Assembly (NCBI GenBank): GCA_019722365.1
Contig: JADFUC010000936.1
Coordinates: 783,329-847,328 of the forward strand
DNA from: Lithospermum erythrorhizon
Taxonomy: Eukaryota > Streptophyta > Magnoliopsida > Boraginales > Boraginaceae
Reading direction: 5' to 3'
DNA: 64,000 bases
In this document: piece by piece, positions 24,690 through 37,509 of the stretch
Numbering within the stretch: position 1 is the stretch's first letter
How the letters are laid out: each line of letters begins with the position of its first letter
The notes under the pieces: generated by a model
What the model was told of the DNA's origin: nothing
Database searches by the model: none
What the model saw: the letters and a program-made list of their open reading frames with translations, nothing else
Program-made: the position numbers and the translations under genes

Positions 24690-26990
24690 GGTGAATAAGG
24701 ATTATATATTATCTTTTTAGAATAACTAATTCACACGGATTATTTAAACTACCTCACAAATGAGAATAATGAAATGACAAAAACAATTATGGTAAATTGA
24801 GGAGAAAAAATAACAATATAATCAATATAAAATGGAAATGAAAGAAATAACTTAGTGAAAGAAATGACTCGGGCGTTTTACTTGAGCTTCGGTTCCACCA
24901 AGTGCTTGCGAGTCGGCCTCGGGTTCGGTAACAATCACCAACCTTTGATATGGATAAAAATCCAGGATTCGTGCAAGAAACTCTAAAATATATGGTGAAT
25001 CTGCTTGCTAGAAGCCAAGCACTTTTTAGGATTTCGATATCTTAATATAAGATTAAGGAACTGATCCTTACCAGGAGTTTTAACGACTAATATAATAGTG
25101 AAGATTTGAAAACACAAGCTGAAGCTGTGGCCTATCAAGTTGTTTGAGGGTAGAATGTCTTTTTTGCTTTTGAAAATGTATGAAAAAAATTTCTCGAATT
25201 CATGCAAAAGTTAGGTTAAAATGTGGTATGGGGCACATAGACTTCACTTGGCGTCCGAAACCCTAGGATGGGGACTTCGTGTGAGGAGGAGTCCGACCTG
25301 CATCTCAGAGAGTCGGTGGGACTTGGACAAGTTGGGAACTACCGGGTCGACACGTCCCGACCACTGATTCTTTCGCTTTTAAAAGCAGTATGTTTTAAAC
25401 TTTAATTTTGACCTTTAATTAAGTGTGAATTCAACTTTGTCTCCATGGCGATCATATTAGATTTCAATTCTAAAACTTGGTTCAAGTTCTAATCCAGTTC
25501 AACGCATTGTTTTCAAAATACGTTTTAAATATTCAAAACATGCATTCTCTTAATCATTAATGCGCCTGACTTGATGGCTTAGAGATTTCGCCGTTCAGAA
25601 TATCTCATGGTAAATGGTGGCAATTCTCAAAGATAATCTCTAGGCTTTGATTTCCAGCATAGGGTTCACTCGCTAATGTCTGACTGGCCACCGTGACCGT
25701 AGTAGTGATTGTGCAAAAATCAGCCGATGAAGTGACTACGGCAATCACTGCTGTGTGATATGTTTAATTTATAATTGTTGTCATGTCAATGCCCAATATT
25801 AATAAATATTACGTAATTAGATATAATTTTATTTAAAATTAGAAAAACTATTATATCTTTATTCGGCCATCTCAGGATATTCCACTGTGAGACTCAAATT
25901 AAGGTTGTGTCGAAGAAAAATGTGGAGTTAATTTTTAATTATGTAAAATATGTCCCTCACTTTAGTTTAATGTTGAAGCCCGAAATAATTAAATTTCTAA
26001 GCCAAAATAAATGAATAATAGCTCGTGTGACTGTGAGGCCAATCTGAGGAGAATTAAAGGGTTGGAGTTTTTCCCAAGAAACACATATCTTTGATGTCAA
26101 TCAAATTATAATAATATTAATAATAAATAAAGTACATTAAAATGCTATCATTTAATATATTATTAATTACTTAAATCTTTCAAATGGATTCTATATATAG
26201 TTTAACAACGCGTGTTGATTAAAAATTATGTAAATTTACTTATAAGCCCTTGAGTAAAATTAAATAAATTAATTAATAGTGGTGATGTTTTAATATCTAT
26301 CTCCGTTTAATAAGAGGGTAATTAGAGGCTTTAGTAATACATAGGTTAAAAGGGAAAAAATGATGATCAAATATATATTATTGAAGAATGCTAGGAGAGA
26401 GCGAATAATTTGTAGCAATTTAAAACTTTAAAAAGCGGACATATATAGGAATGGAGGGAATATTATACAATATAAAACTTTGACTAAATTCAAGGAGTAA
26501 GCCAACAATTATCAAAGTGAAAATTAAATAATCTTCATGAAATAGAATGGAGTAAGAGTTTTTTCTGTGTCTGAAGTAGAAGAAGCTAACTATGAAAGAA
26601 AAAGCTAATTTGGAAGTAAAAGAGCAAACTGAAATAATACAGATGTTTGAGAAATGGATTTAAACAGTGAGATCGGAGAATAGAACAAGCAACATTTTGT
26701 GGTCTACCCATGAAGCCCAAAAGCAGAGTTCTCCTTTGCAAAGAAGGAGCATGTGTGCTGCCCAGAGATCAAGCTGTTGGCTATGAACTAAGCAACTGAC
26801 TTTATAAATGCTTGTGTCCCACTTATCAAAACCAATCCTCAGAGCATTGTCCTTCACATTGGTAACATGGCGTATTGACCGACGTCCTTTATCTACCGTT
26901 TAGGCGGAATCTGCTTTTAAAGCGTTGGAGCATTATTGGCCATTGGAGTACAGGAAAAGCTCTGCCTAGACTCTACTTTTTTTTGCTGGT
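24690..26990. other. Intergenic, containing decayed tail of the ATL13-like gene at its right end
   Basis: No gene is seen from 24690 to about 26650. Positions 26680-26990 on the minus strand hold degenerate remains of an ATL13-type C-terminus (described with that gene). Confidence 0.5.
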
Positions 26991-27013
26991 CAAGGCCCTA
27001 TCAATCTTCCCCT

Positions 27014-28072
27014 CTAAATACATGTTTTTGAAAAGCTCTCTCTTTGGATTCCTTTTGTTCCCTTGATATCACCACTACTATGTTCAAGAACTCTTGAAGC
27101 ATCAAAGCTATTGAATTCCCTTCTTGAATCAAAGCCACACTCAGACATTGCTCCTCTGTGTAAATTATGCTTCTCGATTGACTGTTTTTTCACAACTGGT
27201 TTGATGGATACTTGTAAAGATGCATTTTCATTCATCACATATGCAAAAGACCCCATTGAAAAACATCTTCTTGAATCAATACTATTTGTGCTACTACCTT
27301 CACCTACACAATCAACATTCCTATACTTCCCTAGCTTGACCACCACAACTTTTTCCACAGGAGCCACCACATCTGGTGGTGCCGGTGGCGATGGAGGTTG
27401 CTGAATCTCATTCTCCAACTGTTCAATTTCACAAGATTTTTCTAGAAAACTTGAGAAGGGCATCCTCATGAATTGCTCATTGCTTAATTGAGAGTTTACT
27501 CTTGAATTAACTTCATTATTTGTATTCCCTAAATGATTGCAATCACTTTCAGGGGCAATTTCTCTTGATGTCTCATTGCTTCTAGATTCAAGAACAAACA
27601 CCAGAGGTGAAGAGTTTCTTGAATTGGGAAAATCAATAAGCAAACTATCTCTACAAAGAGGGCAAGTTGAGTGAGATAATAGCCAAGTATCTATGCAATC
27701 CATATGAAATGCATGACTACATTTTGGAAGCAACCTAAGCTTATCTTCCGCCTCAAATTCACACAAACAAACAGCACAATCAAAAGGGTCCTTCAAACCA
27801 ATGATGGATTTGTAGTTAAACACAGGGAGAGTATCAATGAAGGTTTGATCAACTCCAGAATCATGAAGATTGAAGAGTTGCTGCAATTGACCTTGTAAGG
27901 CAGTTACAGTTTCTAATTCATCAGGAAATCTGTTTCTTGGTCTCCAGAGGAATCTTACTAGAAGATGTAACAATCCAGAGATGAAGAAGACTATTGAGAG
28001 AATTATGATGATGAGAAGTATAGTTGGACTAACCTTATTGTTTAAATTGAAACCACTTAATTCAAGATTCAT
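27014..28072 (-). CDS. ATL13: ATL13-like RING-H2 E3 ubiquitin ligase, shortened C-terminus
   Basis: A single-exon frame from ATG 28072 encodes 352 residues. The frame is open another 18 codons upstream but contains no ATG there. After a short N-terminus comes a membrane segment (about residues 14-40, ILLIIIILSIVFFISGLLHL), then the GLD-like region (GVDQTFIDTLPVF, 73-85) and a RING-H2 at 99-140 (C-x2-C-x15-C-x-H-x2-H-x2-C-x10-C-x2-C, including DTWLLSHSTCPLC). Motifs further on (RRCFSMGSF, AMSECGFDSR) are those of the ATL13/ATL46 group, closest to ATL13. It is expected to act as a membrane E3 ligase. The frame stops at TAG 27014, just after RESFS; relatives continue for roughly 100 residues. 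Remnants of that tail lie downstream in other frames (GRAFP-like about 26966-26952, RRTLLLGFMGRPQN-like about 26735-26694). The RING part is intact, so a shortened protein may still work. Confidence 0.85.
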   Translation of the reverse strand: MNLELSGFNLNNKVSPTILLIIIILSIVFFISGLLHLLVRFLWRPRNRFPDELETVTALQGQLQQLFNLHDSGVDQTFIDTLPVFNYKSIIGLKDPFDCAVCLCEFEAEDKLRLLPKCSHAFHMDCIDTWLLSHSTCPLCRDSLLIDFPNSRNSSPLVFVLESRSNETSREIAPESDCNHLGNTNNEVNSRVNSQLSNEQFMRMPFSSFLEKSCEIEQLENEIQQPPSPPAPPDVVAPVEKVVVVKLGKYRNVDCVGEGSSTNSIDSRRCFSMGSFAYVMNENASLQVSIKPVVKKQSIEKHNLHRGAMSECGFDSRREFNSFDASRVLEHSSGDIKGTKGIQRESFSKTCI

Positions 28073-28129
28073 TGAAGAAGATAATTGTGGAGTTTGACTG
28101 GGAAAATAATTATGAGGTTGTTGCAATGG

Positions 28130-29490
28130 AGAAAGAATTGCTGTCTTTGATCTCTAAGAGTATATTTCTCATGTTTCTTGAAAGTTTTTTTTTTTGGAAT
28201 GATACAAAAGTTTGAGCTTTTGACTTGAATAAAATTATTTAAAGAACCATATATGAGATATGAGAGAGAAATGGTAACATTTCAAAGCTTAGGTATGCAA
28301 AAAAATTGAAGTGACATATAAGCAGAGAAACTTGTAATAAAAAGTCTAGGCTGTCCTCCTAAGTTATATTTTCTTGATAAAGAAATCTGCAAGGTCAACA
28401 GTACTGAGAGAAACAGGGAGGGGGGAGGGGGGTGTTGTAAATACCATGCACAGAAGGTAAGACAAAATACTTAAATGAGCCGCATTAATTTAAGATAATT
28501 GTGTAAAAGTAATTGTGGTAAGGAGCAAAAGGCTTTAAGTAATTTTTTATGTGGTTTACAGGCCCATTCTTTTTATTTGAGGCAGTAATACATTTTTCTA
28601 GAATCTGATTTTTGTGTAAACATACTTATGCCATCTCGATTTAGAACTTTCATGATAAGTGGAGGGACAAAATTAGTATTTTATGGATTAAATAGAGGGC
28701 ATTATAATTACACATAGTGTTGAACTTTGCTTATTAAAATCTCTTTGACCCCATTGTTAACTCCGCAATAATTGAAAAATACTAGAGGGTGAAAATCAAA
28801 TTAGAAAACCCAAATTGAAAAATTGAGAAAGAGGCCCAAGGTCGACTTACTCGATGGGGGCCCACGCCCAAATCCGATATTAGATGTTGGTATTACAGGA
28901 AATGCTGTTGTTGAGTAGAGTAGATTCACAAGAAGAATCTGAAGAAGGTTCGTTAGATGTGGAATTAGGGTTAAATGGGTGTCGATTTTGGAGTGACTTG
29001 ATGAGCACATGTCTCACACATGTCGGATCATGAGTGAGAGTTGGAGAAATTTGAAGAAAAGTTATTGGTTTTTTGATGTTGTTTTGTATCTTAATTGTAG
29101 TGTTATTGTTGTGTTTGGTTTGGAGTCCATTTTACCAGTGCAGTGTTGTTGTTATAGTGGATTCAAACGCCTACTGTTAGGGATTCTGTGGGATTTGTTT
29201 GATGTTTTCTATTTTGATGCTCTTATTTTGATGTTGAATGGGTTTAAACATTATGTGTATTGTGTTTGCAGAATTTGAAAGAATGAATGTGTACTTTTTG
29301 TTGGTTTTTTCTAGTTGTATTTTGTATTAGTTTACAAATGATATGAGAAAGAAACGCATCTTATAGTCTGCTTGGGATAGTCTGAGAACCTCAAATACTA
29401 CACACATTAACACGCATGATACGTTAAAAAATGAGCCGAGTCAAAAGTAATGACAAAAAAATTGTGTGAAACAAACAAGATTCACGTTGA
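28130..29490. other. 5' flank of the ATL13-like gene and intergenic sequence
   Basis: The ATL13-like promoter should lie within 28100-28400 on the minus strand. A TTAAATAA string at about 28234-28241 is a weak TATA candidate. A G-run (GGGAGGGGGGAGGGGGG) occurs at about 28416. No further gene is seen. Confidence 0.4.
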
Positions 29491-29499
29491 GCGTGTAGG

Positions 29500-30560
29500 A
29501 AGAAGCCAGGCGGTTCCAGTGACCATTTAAAGAGCAGGTAAAGTATAAAAGCCCCAGCACAACACATATTTAATATATTTAATTACGAGGTTAAAGAGGT
29601 CACAATAAACGAGATGCGCGCCTCTAACACAAAAAAGCAGTCCGCCCCGGCCCCAGGTGATACAGATGCAGCTTCTCCCCAGTTATTCTACGGGTTGGGA
29701 AAAAGGACTACTCGATGTGCTGCTGCTTACTTTTGGAGGTTGTAGTTGCGGTTTCTGCCGAAGGCATGTGCTGAATCTATACTGCTTTGAGCAGGATGTG
29801 TTGCGGCTCTCCCAATCCCTGAGAACAGCGAATGATCCTCGCGTTATGTGTCGATACCGTCCACTTAGATTTTTGCAATCTTGACAACCCGCTTCCGCGA
29901 GGCCTTGAAGGTGTTTCACTTTTGGCGATATATATTGGGGTAGCTTATTCCTTATGGCTATTTCAAGACCTTCTACAAGGTAGGATTTGTAGTTAATGCT
30001 TGAGGAAAAGGTGTAAGGAACAAAGGATTCGGGGGACAATGACCATGTAGGCCCAAATTTGGGGCAAAGTATGAGGACAGTTCGGCAGGGGTTGAGAGCA
30101 GGGACCATAGTTCGAGGGGACCAAAGTTTAGGGAGCTTTACAGCAATTACGATGCGTGAGTGTAGGAGTACGAGATTCAGCTCAGCTGGCGGAATCTTCT
30201 TCCAGCCAGACGCCACGAACGAGTCCCACGGTCGGTATTCTCGAGCGGCTTAACCGCCCACATGCGATTGGATATATGCGTTGTCGGCATCAAGACCCAC
30301 AACTAATATTTGACCGCGGAGATACTCGCTTTTGAGGAAAAGCGACCATGAGGCATAAAAAATCGCTGCCTTGACCATCCCTACCCCGTGTTGGTTTTCT
30401 ACTCTCTTGTTTGTTATTGATGACGATCTCGACCCGAGGCACTTGTTTCTCATCTACTTTTATATAACTCCATAGTCCTACCAAGCCCCATTGGTTCATA
30501 TTACCATCTGATGCCGATACCTTGATGGCTACATAAGCGGAGTGCTAAAGTCTTTATCTC
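29500..30560 (-). other. GC-richer block with unassigned coding-like frames
   Basis: This block is richer in G and C than its surroundings. It contains a minus-strand open frame of about 177 codons (29683-30216) and overlapping shorter frames at 30250-30499, with readings such as WGLVGLWSYIKVDEKQVPRV and MVKAAIFYASWSLFLKSEYL in two different frames. I recognise no family. The shift between adjacent coding-like frames suggests a decayed gene or transposon protein, not a live gene. The ends are unclear. Confidence 0.3.
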
Positions 30561-31299
30561 TACTTTGAGATGCGTCCTTAGATATCACCAATAAAAGCCT
30601 TGATGATATTTTGGTTGTCCTTTGAACGCATTTAAAATGTCTTGCTTGACCACTTCAGGAAATCGTGGGTATATTCATGAAAGTCAGGTATCGTCCCCGA
30701 CCATTCACCGTAATTGATAGATCCTTCGACTTGCCAACTTGTGAACACAACACAAAGAAGTCACACGATCCTCTTTGCATCATTTCGGCATGAACTCTCT
30801 TGTATTGTCATTCTTTACAAACTTGAAAGGGCTTAACATCTAGCGTGTACTCTCTAATTAGTTATCTAAAATCTTGAGAACTTCCAAAATATCATGTTAG
30901 GGACTAACGAGTTCTCAAATGAACCTGCTCATTCTAGACCACCACTTTGGCCCAAATTGAACAGAGCCGTACTGCTTTCGATCATCTTTCTACTCATTTC
31001 GACTCAAACAAATGAGTCGGAGGAGTATGCTCATATATGAATATACGGAATTGGTCAATAATGTCATCGATGCAGGGCTGGTCCTCGGCATTTCATCACC
31101 ATGGTAGCATCGCTTCCTGCATGCCGATGTAAGCCTCATGGGGTTCAACTCCAAATACTCTGGAATTTTATGAACATTTGGTACGTGACAATGAAATTTG
31201 GTATAAGGATTTAATATACGGGTGCGAATACAAGAAATCAATAAAAAAAGATTTGGGCCTTTCACATGCAACCATTCAGCATAATCAACTGAAAAAGAA

Positions 31300-32345
31300 C
31301 TTGAGCATCGGCTCTCAAAAAACCATAGGCGTCACAAAAAAGCATACTTGTCGATGTCTAAGTGATACTAAGAGATTGCTTTTGGCGGCGTCAAGATTAA
31401 ACTTAGGCGATAAACTTTTTTAATATAAATCAGTCATTTTATCTTGTTTTTTTTGCATGCTTTTTAGCTATTTACATAATTAATTTATATACCTAAAAAT
31501 TACTACTAATGTCACAAAACGTGTATTAAATTTCAAGTTAAATATGATCAAAAACGTATCTCGACATACATGGAAATCAAATGTAGCTAGATAAACATTA
31601 TATTTTATCCCCAGCATACGTCAAGTCAAAATGTAACTACATACGTTTATCCCGTCATATACGTCAAATAACCAGATTGAAAACAAACATGTCTCGATAA
31701 TGTCTAACAAAACTAATAGTTTCGGAACTACAAATTACCGAGCTAAAATTTATCACTAGCATTAAAGCGTCGATAACTCTTCGTCCTACATAACTATTGA
31801 TAAAGAAGTATGTTGTATGAATAACTTATTTGTAAAATTAATCTTTAAATATGATTAATTAATAAATACTGTGAGAAACTATCGCTAGATCTTTGAGGAT
31901 CTTGAAAAATTAAAGAACAAATTTATATACTTCCTGACTTTGACTTTTAATTACTATTACCCCGAATAACAAAGGGGGTTGGGGGGTTGGGTCTTCTTTG
32001 GATTACCTAGGAGGTGCAGTGGGAGGGGTGGGCGTGCAGGCCCCAGAGGTGGAGGTGGGTGGTGGAGGTACACTTGGTTGTAGGGGTAGAGGCGGGTAGG
32101 CCACGATATGATAATGATGGAGAAGGGATGGAGTACAGTACGTAATAGGATTATTAGGCTTTATTTTCACTTTTTTTTTAATAAAATAAGATATTAACGG
32201 GCGGTGCCCGATATGAACTTGGGCGTCTCTTTTTAAGCGTCGTCACAAAGATTAGCTTTCTTGAATTAGCACAAGCAGCGTCAAGTTATCTTAGATGGCG
32301 TTTTTTTAGCGTCTAAGGCGTGGCGTCAAGTATTATTTTGTAGTA
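31300..32345. mobile_element. CACTA-like element remnant with possible right end
   Basis: At 32220-32345 motifs such as GGGCGTC, AGCGTCG, AGCGTC and GGCGTCAAG cluster and end in TTATTTTGTAGTAGTA. The reverse complement, TACTACTACAAAATAATACT, is close to the CACTACTACAAAA-type termini of plant CACTA transposons, with one changed terminal base. Similar GGCGTC motifs at 31329-31400 may be its other subterminal region. No left CACTA terminus or transposase was identified. Confidence 0.45.
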
Positions 32346-35300
32346 GTAAATTTTTGCATCACACATGCAACCATTCCAACAACCATGCAACCTCCTTATT
32401 TGGTATCTCATTTCATATATTTCTAGGTGATTATATTGTAGACAGTAAAAAATTAATTAAATGATTTTAATTAATTTGATTAATTTTAATAAGTGAAATC
32501 GATTAAATAAAAATTGATCACACGAGTTACACCTGACATTTACGGTTTCGATCGGGTCTCTTGAAAATCAGAACAAGTCATGTAACTTCAGACTTTCCGG
32601 ACATTAGCCCACTAAAATTGTGAAGTCGAAATTAGGGTTTTTATCACGTTAATTAGCACTTTAATTTTAAACAACAGGGGTTCGAGAAAATAGATTCGAA
32701 TTAAGTATCAATTAAAGTTAGGGCGTGAAAATGGTCAGCTATTACAATAAATTCTTCTATTTTGGCTTAAAATGGAGTTAGAAACTAGGAACTACAAATA
32801 AGGCTACAGAAAGAATGGGTTTAAAAGCGAAACTCCAGAAGTTTAGGTAATAGCAAGAAAATGTGTTTTTTCTTAAAGAATACGGAACCTTAACTGCTTA
32901 CCGTAAGAAGTAGCGCTACTTTCCTTGGAGACAAAGTAATTAGTAAAATTCGGCAATTCAGATCTGTATAAAGAATTATTGAAATCGAGATCGTAATCGC
33001 GTGATTATGGATCAATCAATCGAGAAAGAGCAGAAGCCTATATATAAATACACCTCCGCCCCTATTCATTTCAAAATTTTCATCCACAAAACACAATAAA
33101 AAAAAATACAACAAAAAACTGCTGAGAGAATTTGTAAAAAGCAATTCCGAGAGGTATTGCTAAGCTTAAAGATTGTATTCTCTTTGAGGAGAAAAAGCAA
33201 GGATCTTTTAGCATAAACTGAAAATAGGTGCCTAAATTAAGAATGGAGGAAGAACACAAAAAAGTGTAGAAATGCATCGCCTAAATAGGCTCTAAAACTT
33301 AAGGCAGTTGAATTCTTCATCATGAGTAATTTTGAGGATCAGCGCCAAAAACTAGTAGAATTTGATCGTTTAGATCACATGGCCAAAATGAAGCTTCAAA
33401 ACGATTAAGCCTCAAAAGCCCACTTGTAGTAAATCACATAGACACGATATAAGTTGCATAACCCACATGCATAAATTGAGGGGAAAACCACAGTAGGTAA
33501 CAACTAAAACCTTGGCCGATCTGATGTCATTGAGATACTTTTGAAATCAAAGAGTAAAAGTACCTAAATCACCGAACTTCGATCCCAGTTATCTGGGGCT
33601 TATTTCTTAAAGCCTGGATTAGATACGTATGTCAATATCAATTAAAATATACGACTGAGTCTAAAGACCCGATATCGAGTTCATACGACCGTACGGGTAT
33701 ACTGCGGCTGCTGAGAGCACCCCCGAGCCAAATTATCGGTGAGGGCTGGTCGAACTTAATAACTTTGACCGATCTAGAGATCACTGCGATCCGATTCCTG
33801 CCAATCTGGCATCGATCAGAAGCCTGGTACGCGCTCGGATATTCAGCATACTTGATCGAAACCAAATTATTAGCGAAATAAGTGACAAATCGAAACTCGT
33901 CCCGTCAATCCGTACATCAAATCCAAATTCAATGTCTCAGCGGCCAGCCCGATCGTTTAAGAAAGCAATGAAGCGTGATGCGGATCTGTCGTTTGATAAA
34001 TATTTTTTTTTGTCATAGATATAGATTTAAAAGGGATTTTATTTAGTGGTGTGCATACTCATATAAATAATACTTTTAAAATCTTTCTATGATTCACGTA
34101 TATTATATAATTATGCATGATGTGTATTGATTCTGATATACAATAATATTTAGACTTGATTAAAGATAAATAAAACACAAAACTTTATAATTTCTCGAAA
34201 GGTATTAATGAATCATGCGTTTACATCATCCATAATTTTTAAATATCATGAACAAATTGTTTAATTATATAATGTATCATGTACAAATATTTAATAAATG
34301 GGACATACAGAGAGGAGTATTTAAATGACTTTTAAGACTCTTCTTTAAACTAATTAGACTAACTAAGCAAAGATTTCATAAAATGTATGGCTTTACCGTT
34401 GACTTTTAAAGAAACACCATATTATCAAGCCCAATGCACATTGAAGTTTCCTTCCCTTTAAAAAAGAAAGTCACACATAAAATATTAGTCATCCGAACAA
34501 TTTCTTCGAAATAGAGACAAATAAATAATTAAAAAAATTCCTTCTCTGATCATGCACCCTCTGATCTTAATTAGTTTCAAGGCTTCTATTCCATTTAAAT
34601 TCCACCTCATACTTGTCATTTTCCAACATTTAAAAGCTTTTCTGTGTGTTCTCTAGCTGGAATCATGAACTTTTTGGTTTTAACTTCATAGTTACATTGT
34701 ATCTATGAAAGGAGTTTTATTTACGTAATTACCATTTCTGTAAACTTGAGAAATTTATGGAAGGACAAGTGTCAAATTATACTGTATTACAGTGTGGATT
34801 TAGTAATAAGTGAGTTTTTGGTGTTTTTTAAATTAAAATGCTCATTTTAAGGGCTTCAAAACTCACTATTTTATCGGAGGCCCGATCGGTCGTAGTATAA
34901 GCAAAACACAATTTGCTTGTTTATAGGTGTGTAAGTTTGTTGCTTATATAGAATGTGTAAAAATTTCTGAGAGTGATAAGTACAGAACCAAAATTACAAT
35001 GTAAATAATAAAATAGTAAAATACATTACAAATACTAGTATTATTTGATGTAATTTTTATCAAATATTATATATCGAATACAAATTAAAAATTATTGAGT
35101 ATACAATTTGAAAAAAATTATCGAGTATACAATTTGAAACTTCAAAACCGAGCAATTTTGATGAGATAAAGTAAATATTTTATTGGATTGAAAACTTCAA
35201 ACACCATGAATCCTTATGGAAGAATGGTATTCCACTTTATGTCTCCTTATTGCTTGGTGCAAGAAAACTAGAACTTCACTAAACTAGTAGCTGTCCAGCT

Positions 35301-36430
35301 TTGCTGAGATTTTAGACATTGGTGAAAAGTTCTTGGACAAATCACCAGCACTTTTGAAGCCGGGGTATCTGATTATTGGTCAGTCTTGATCGGAGTTTGC
35401 GGAAATTATTGAGTTGTCCGACATTACTTTCGTTGGAGTTAGAAATGCAACTTAATATCATAAATTATTTATCAAAAGTCATTTGTGCATTGATAGTATG
35501 TTAAAAATAGTATGATGCTTTGAATATTTCAAAAGTGTGAGAGAACACTTAACCCTAGGATCTTTTTTATGTTAGTATGTCGCTTGGTATATATAAGAGA
35601 TAAATTATGGGATCGTGGCCAGGTGTATTGATAGTTACCATACAAAATGATCTTTATATTGATATTGATTTTGGGAGGTCAATGTATGAAAGGGAGTCGT
35701 AAATGTAAATAACAATCTTGAGTTCTACCCAAATTGAAGGCACATGTAAGAATAATAATATGAAATACATTCCGTTAATGTTATGGATATACATACATAT
35801 ATAGTACTCCATATATTTTATAACTTCATTTAAAAATTAAAATTATAAATAAGTTACGAATTTAATGAAGTAAAATAAACAATATCACAGAAAATGTAAA
35901 CATACACAATCAAACTCCAAATCTCCAACAACAAAGTGTATATTAAATATATTGAAAATTTGGCCTGATATTTTAAAGAAAATTAAAACATGCATCAATT
36001 TCGCAGTTAAATTGAAATGGTCCCAAACTCTCTTAAAATTTAGGAAATAATGTTGCAACTTGAAAGGCATCCAAATTGAACCACTTTCAAGGCATGTGTG
36101 CCGAAGCGTTGACCACAGAGCCAGGCCAGAAAGATTACCTCATTATCTTCAAATGGACAAAAGACAATTTTTGCATAGTCATCATCATTCATCTATAAAA
36201 TTCGTGTTTTTATTGTCTACATTGGACGAAATCAGATGATGACAAAAATATCAACCTCGGCTTCTACATGCCAAAACATATCACAGTAAATTGCTCGCCT
36301 AAAGGGACTTTCGCTTATTATTTCACCTCCCCAAATGAGCAGCAACATTGACATCAAGTAGAACCCATGTCAAAGTTCGAAGTTGATTTACGCGGAGAAA
36401 TATCTTACTGCATCTTGCGGTTTTGATGAG
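32346..36430. other. Long intergenic stretch, no gene seen
   Basis: No frame resembles a known protein. A GC-richer part at about 33540-33960 holds a 75-codon minus-strand frame without similarity to anything I know. A TATA-like string at 33039-33050 is listed separately. The rest is AT-rich with microsatellite-like runs. Confidence 0.5.
33039..33050 (+). promoter_or_regulatory. Isolated TATA-box-like site, possible solo LTR promoter
   Basis: TATATATAAATA is followed by a C-rich initiator-like context (CACCTCCGCCCC) and an A-rich leader. This is the arrangement seen in the U3/R part of LTRs as well as in gene promoters. No coding region follows within 1 kb, so a solo LTR is more likely than a gene promoter. 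No second copy was found in the window. Confidence 0.3.
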
Positions 36431-36439
36431 CTGGCGTTA

Positions 36440-37500
36440 TGTCTTGTTTTCAGGTCTTTGCAATGGCGTGTCACCTACGTGAAAATACAAAAATACGCCT
36501 GCACTGCACATTTAAAATTCGCTTTTTGCCCATAATGTAGCCCCGAATCATGCAAAGCAGCACTTTTATACTACACACATGTCAACTGCAACTCCCCGTC
36601 GCCACTCCTTCATTTTTTTTATAAACCCCTACCACATCTTTTTCCGATGCTCCTCCATTGCCACGTAAACCTAAATCGTGACCCGCAAACCACTGCACAC
36701 ACTTTTTTGGTGGGGATGGGATACGGTTTTCTTTAGCCCAGGGTGAGGGGTATCAATTTTTAATTTGGGAGTTAGGATTTTAATTATTTGTAATGGTGGG
36801 GATAAAAAAATATTTTGGGGGAGGTTGTGAATTGTAGTGGTGGCATTTCACAGTTGGAGGCTGGTGATGTTCAGTGATGATGATGATTGTTGAATTGTTT
36901 GGTGAATACGCCCAATATATACCTTATCGCCCCAAATACCCAATAATTGAGGTGTATTTGATGTATTGATGTTTAGTAGCTTTTTGAGTGAAAGTTCTAC
37001 AGGCCAATTGGCGGATATAGGTGGTGGTGGTAGCCAAAGAAAACTTTTGGTTATTGTTGGTGGTGTTTGGTAGTTTTTTTGGTTGTGACAGGGGGGATAA
37101 TGTTATGGACAAAAAATGGAATTTGTGTGGATCAGTTTTGATTTGTTGTTAGATGATGTTGTGGTGTTTGGTTGGTGGTGTTTGAGGGAGTTTTGTTAGT
37201 GGTACTATTTTAGTATTTGTAGTAGTAGTGGTGATGGTGGTGGTGAGGGATGGTAGGCAGCGGTGAAATGGGGTGTGGCGGTGTTAGTGGTGGTATGATA
37301 TAGGGGACGGTGGGTAGGGGTGGGGAGAGAAGTGGGAGTAGAGGTGGTGAAAGGCGGTGGATGGAGGTGGTGAGGTGGTGGGAGGCGGTGGGGGGTGGGA
37401 TGGTGGGATAAGGTGATGATGAGGGCAGTGGGGGGTGGGAGGGGAAGGGAGGGTGGAGAAAGGATTGCCGAGGTAAAAGGGAGGAAGGTATTTTGTATGC
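36440..37500. repeat. Strand-asymmetric block 2 (C/T-rich then GT/G-rich)
   Basis: As at 23740-24680, a C- and T-rich plus-strand segment (36480-36710) is followed by a long G-rich one (36720-37480) full of GGTGGTGG and GGGGTGGGA runs. The left part of each block uses similar words (ACTGCACA, ACCACTGCAC). The two are probably decayed members of one repeat family. The G-rich strand has many potential G-quadruplex runs at 37300-37460. Confidence 0.5.
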
Positions 37501-37509
37501 TTTATTGAG

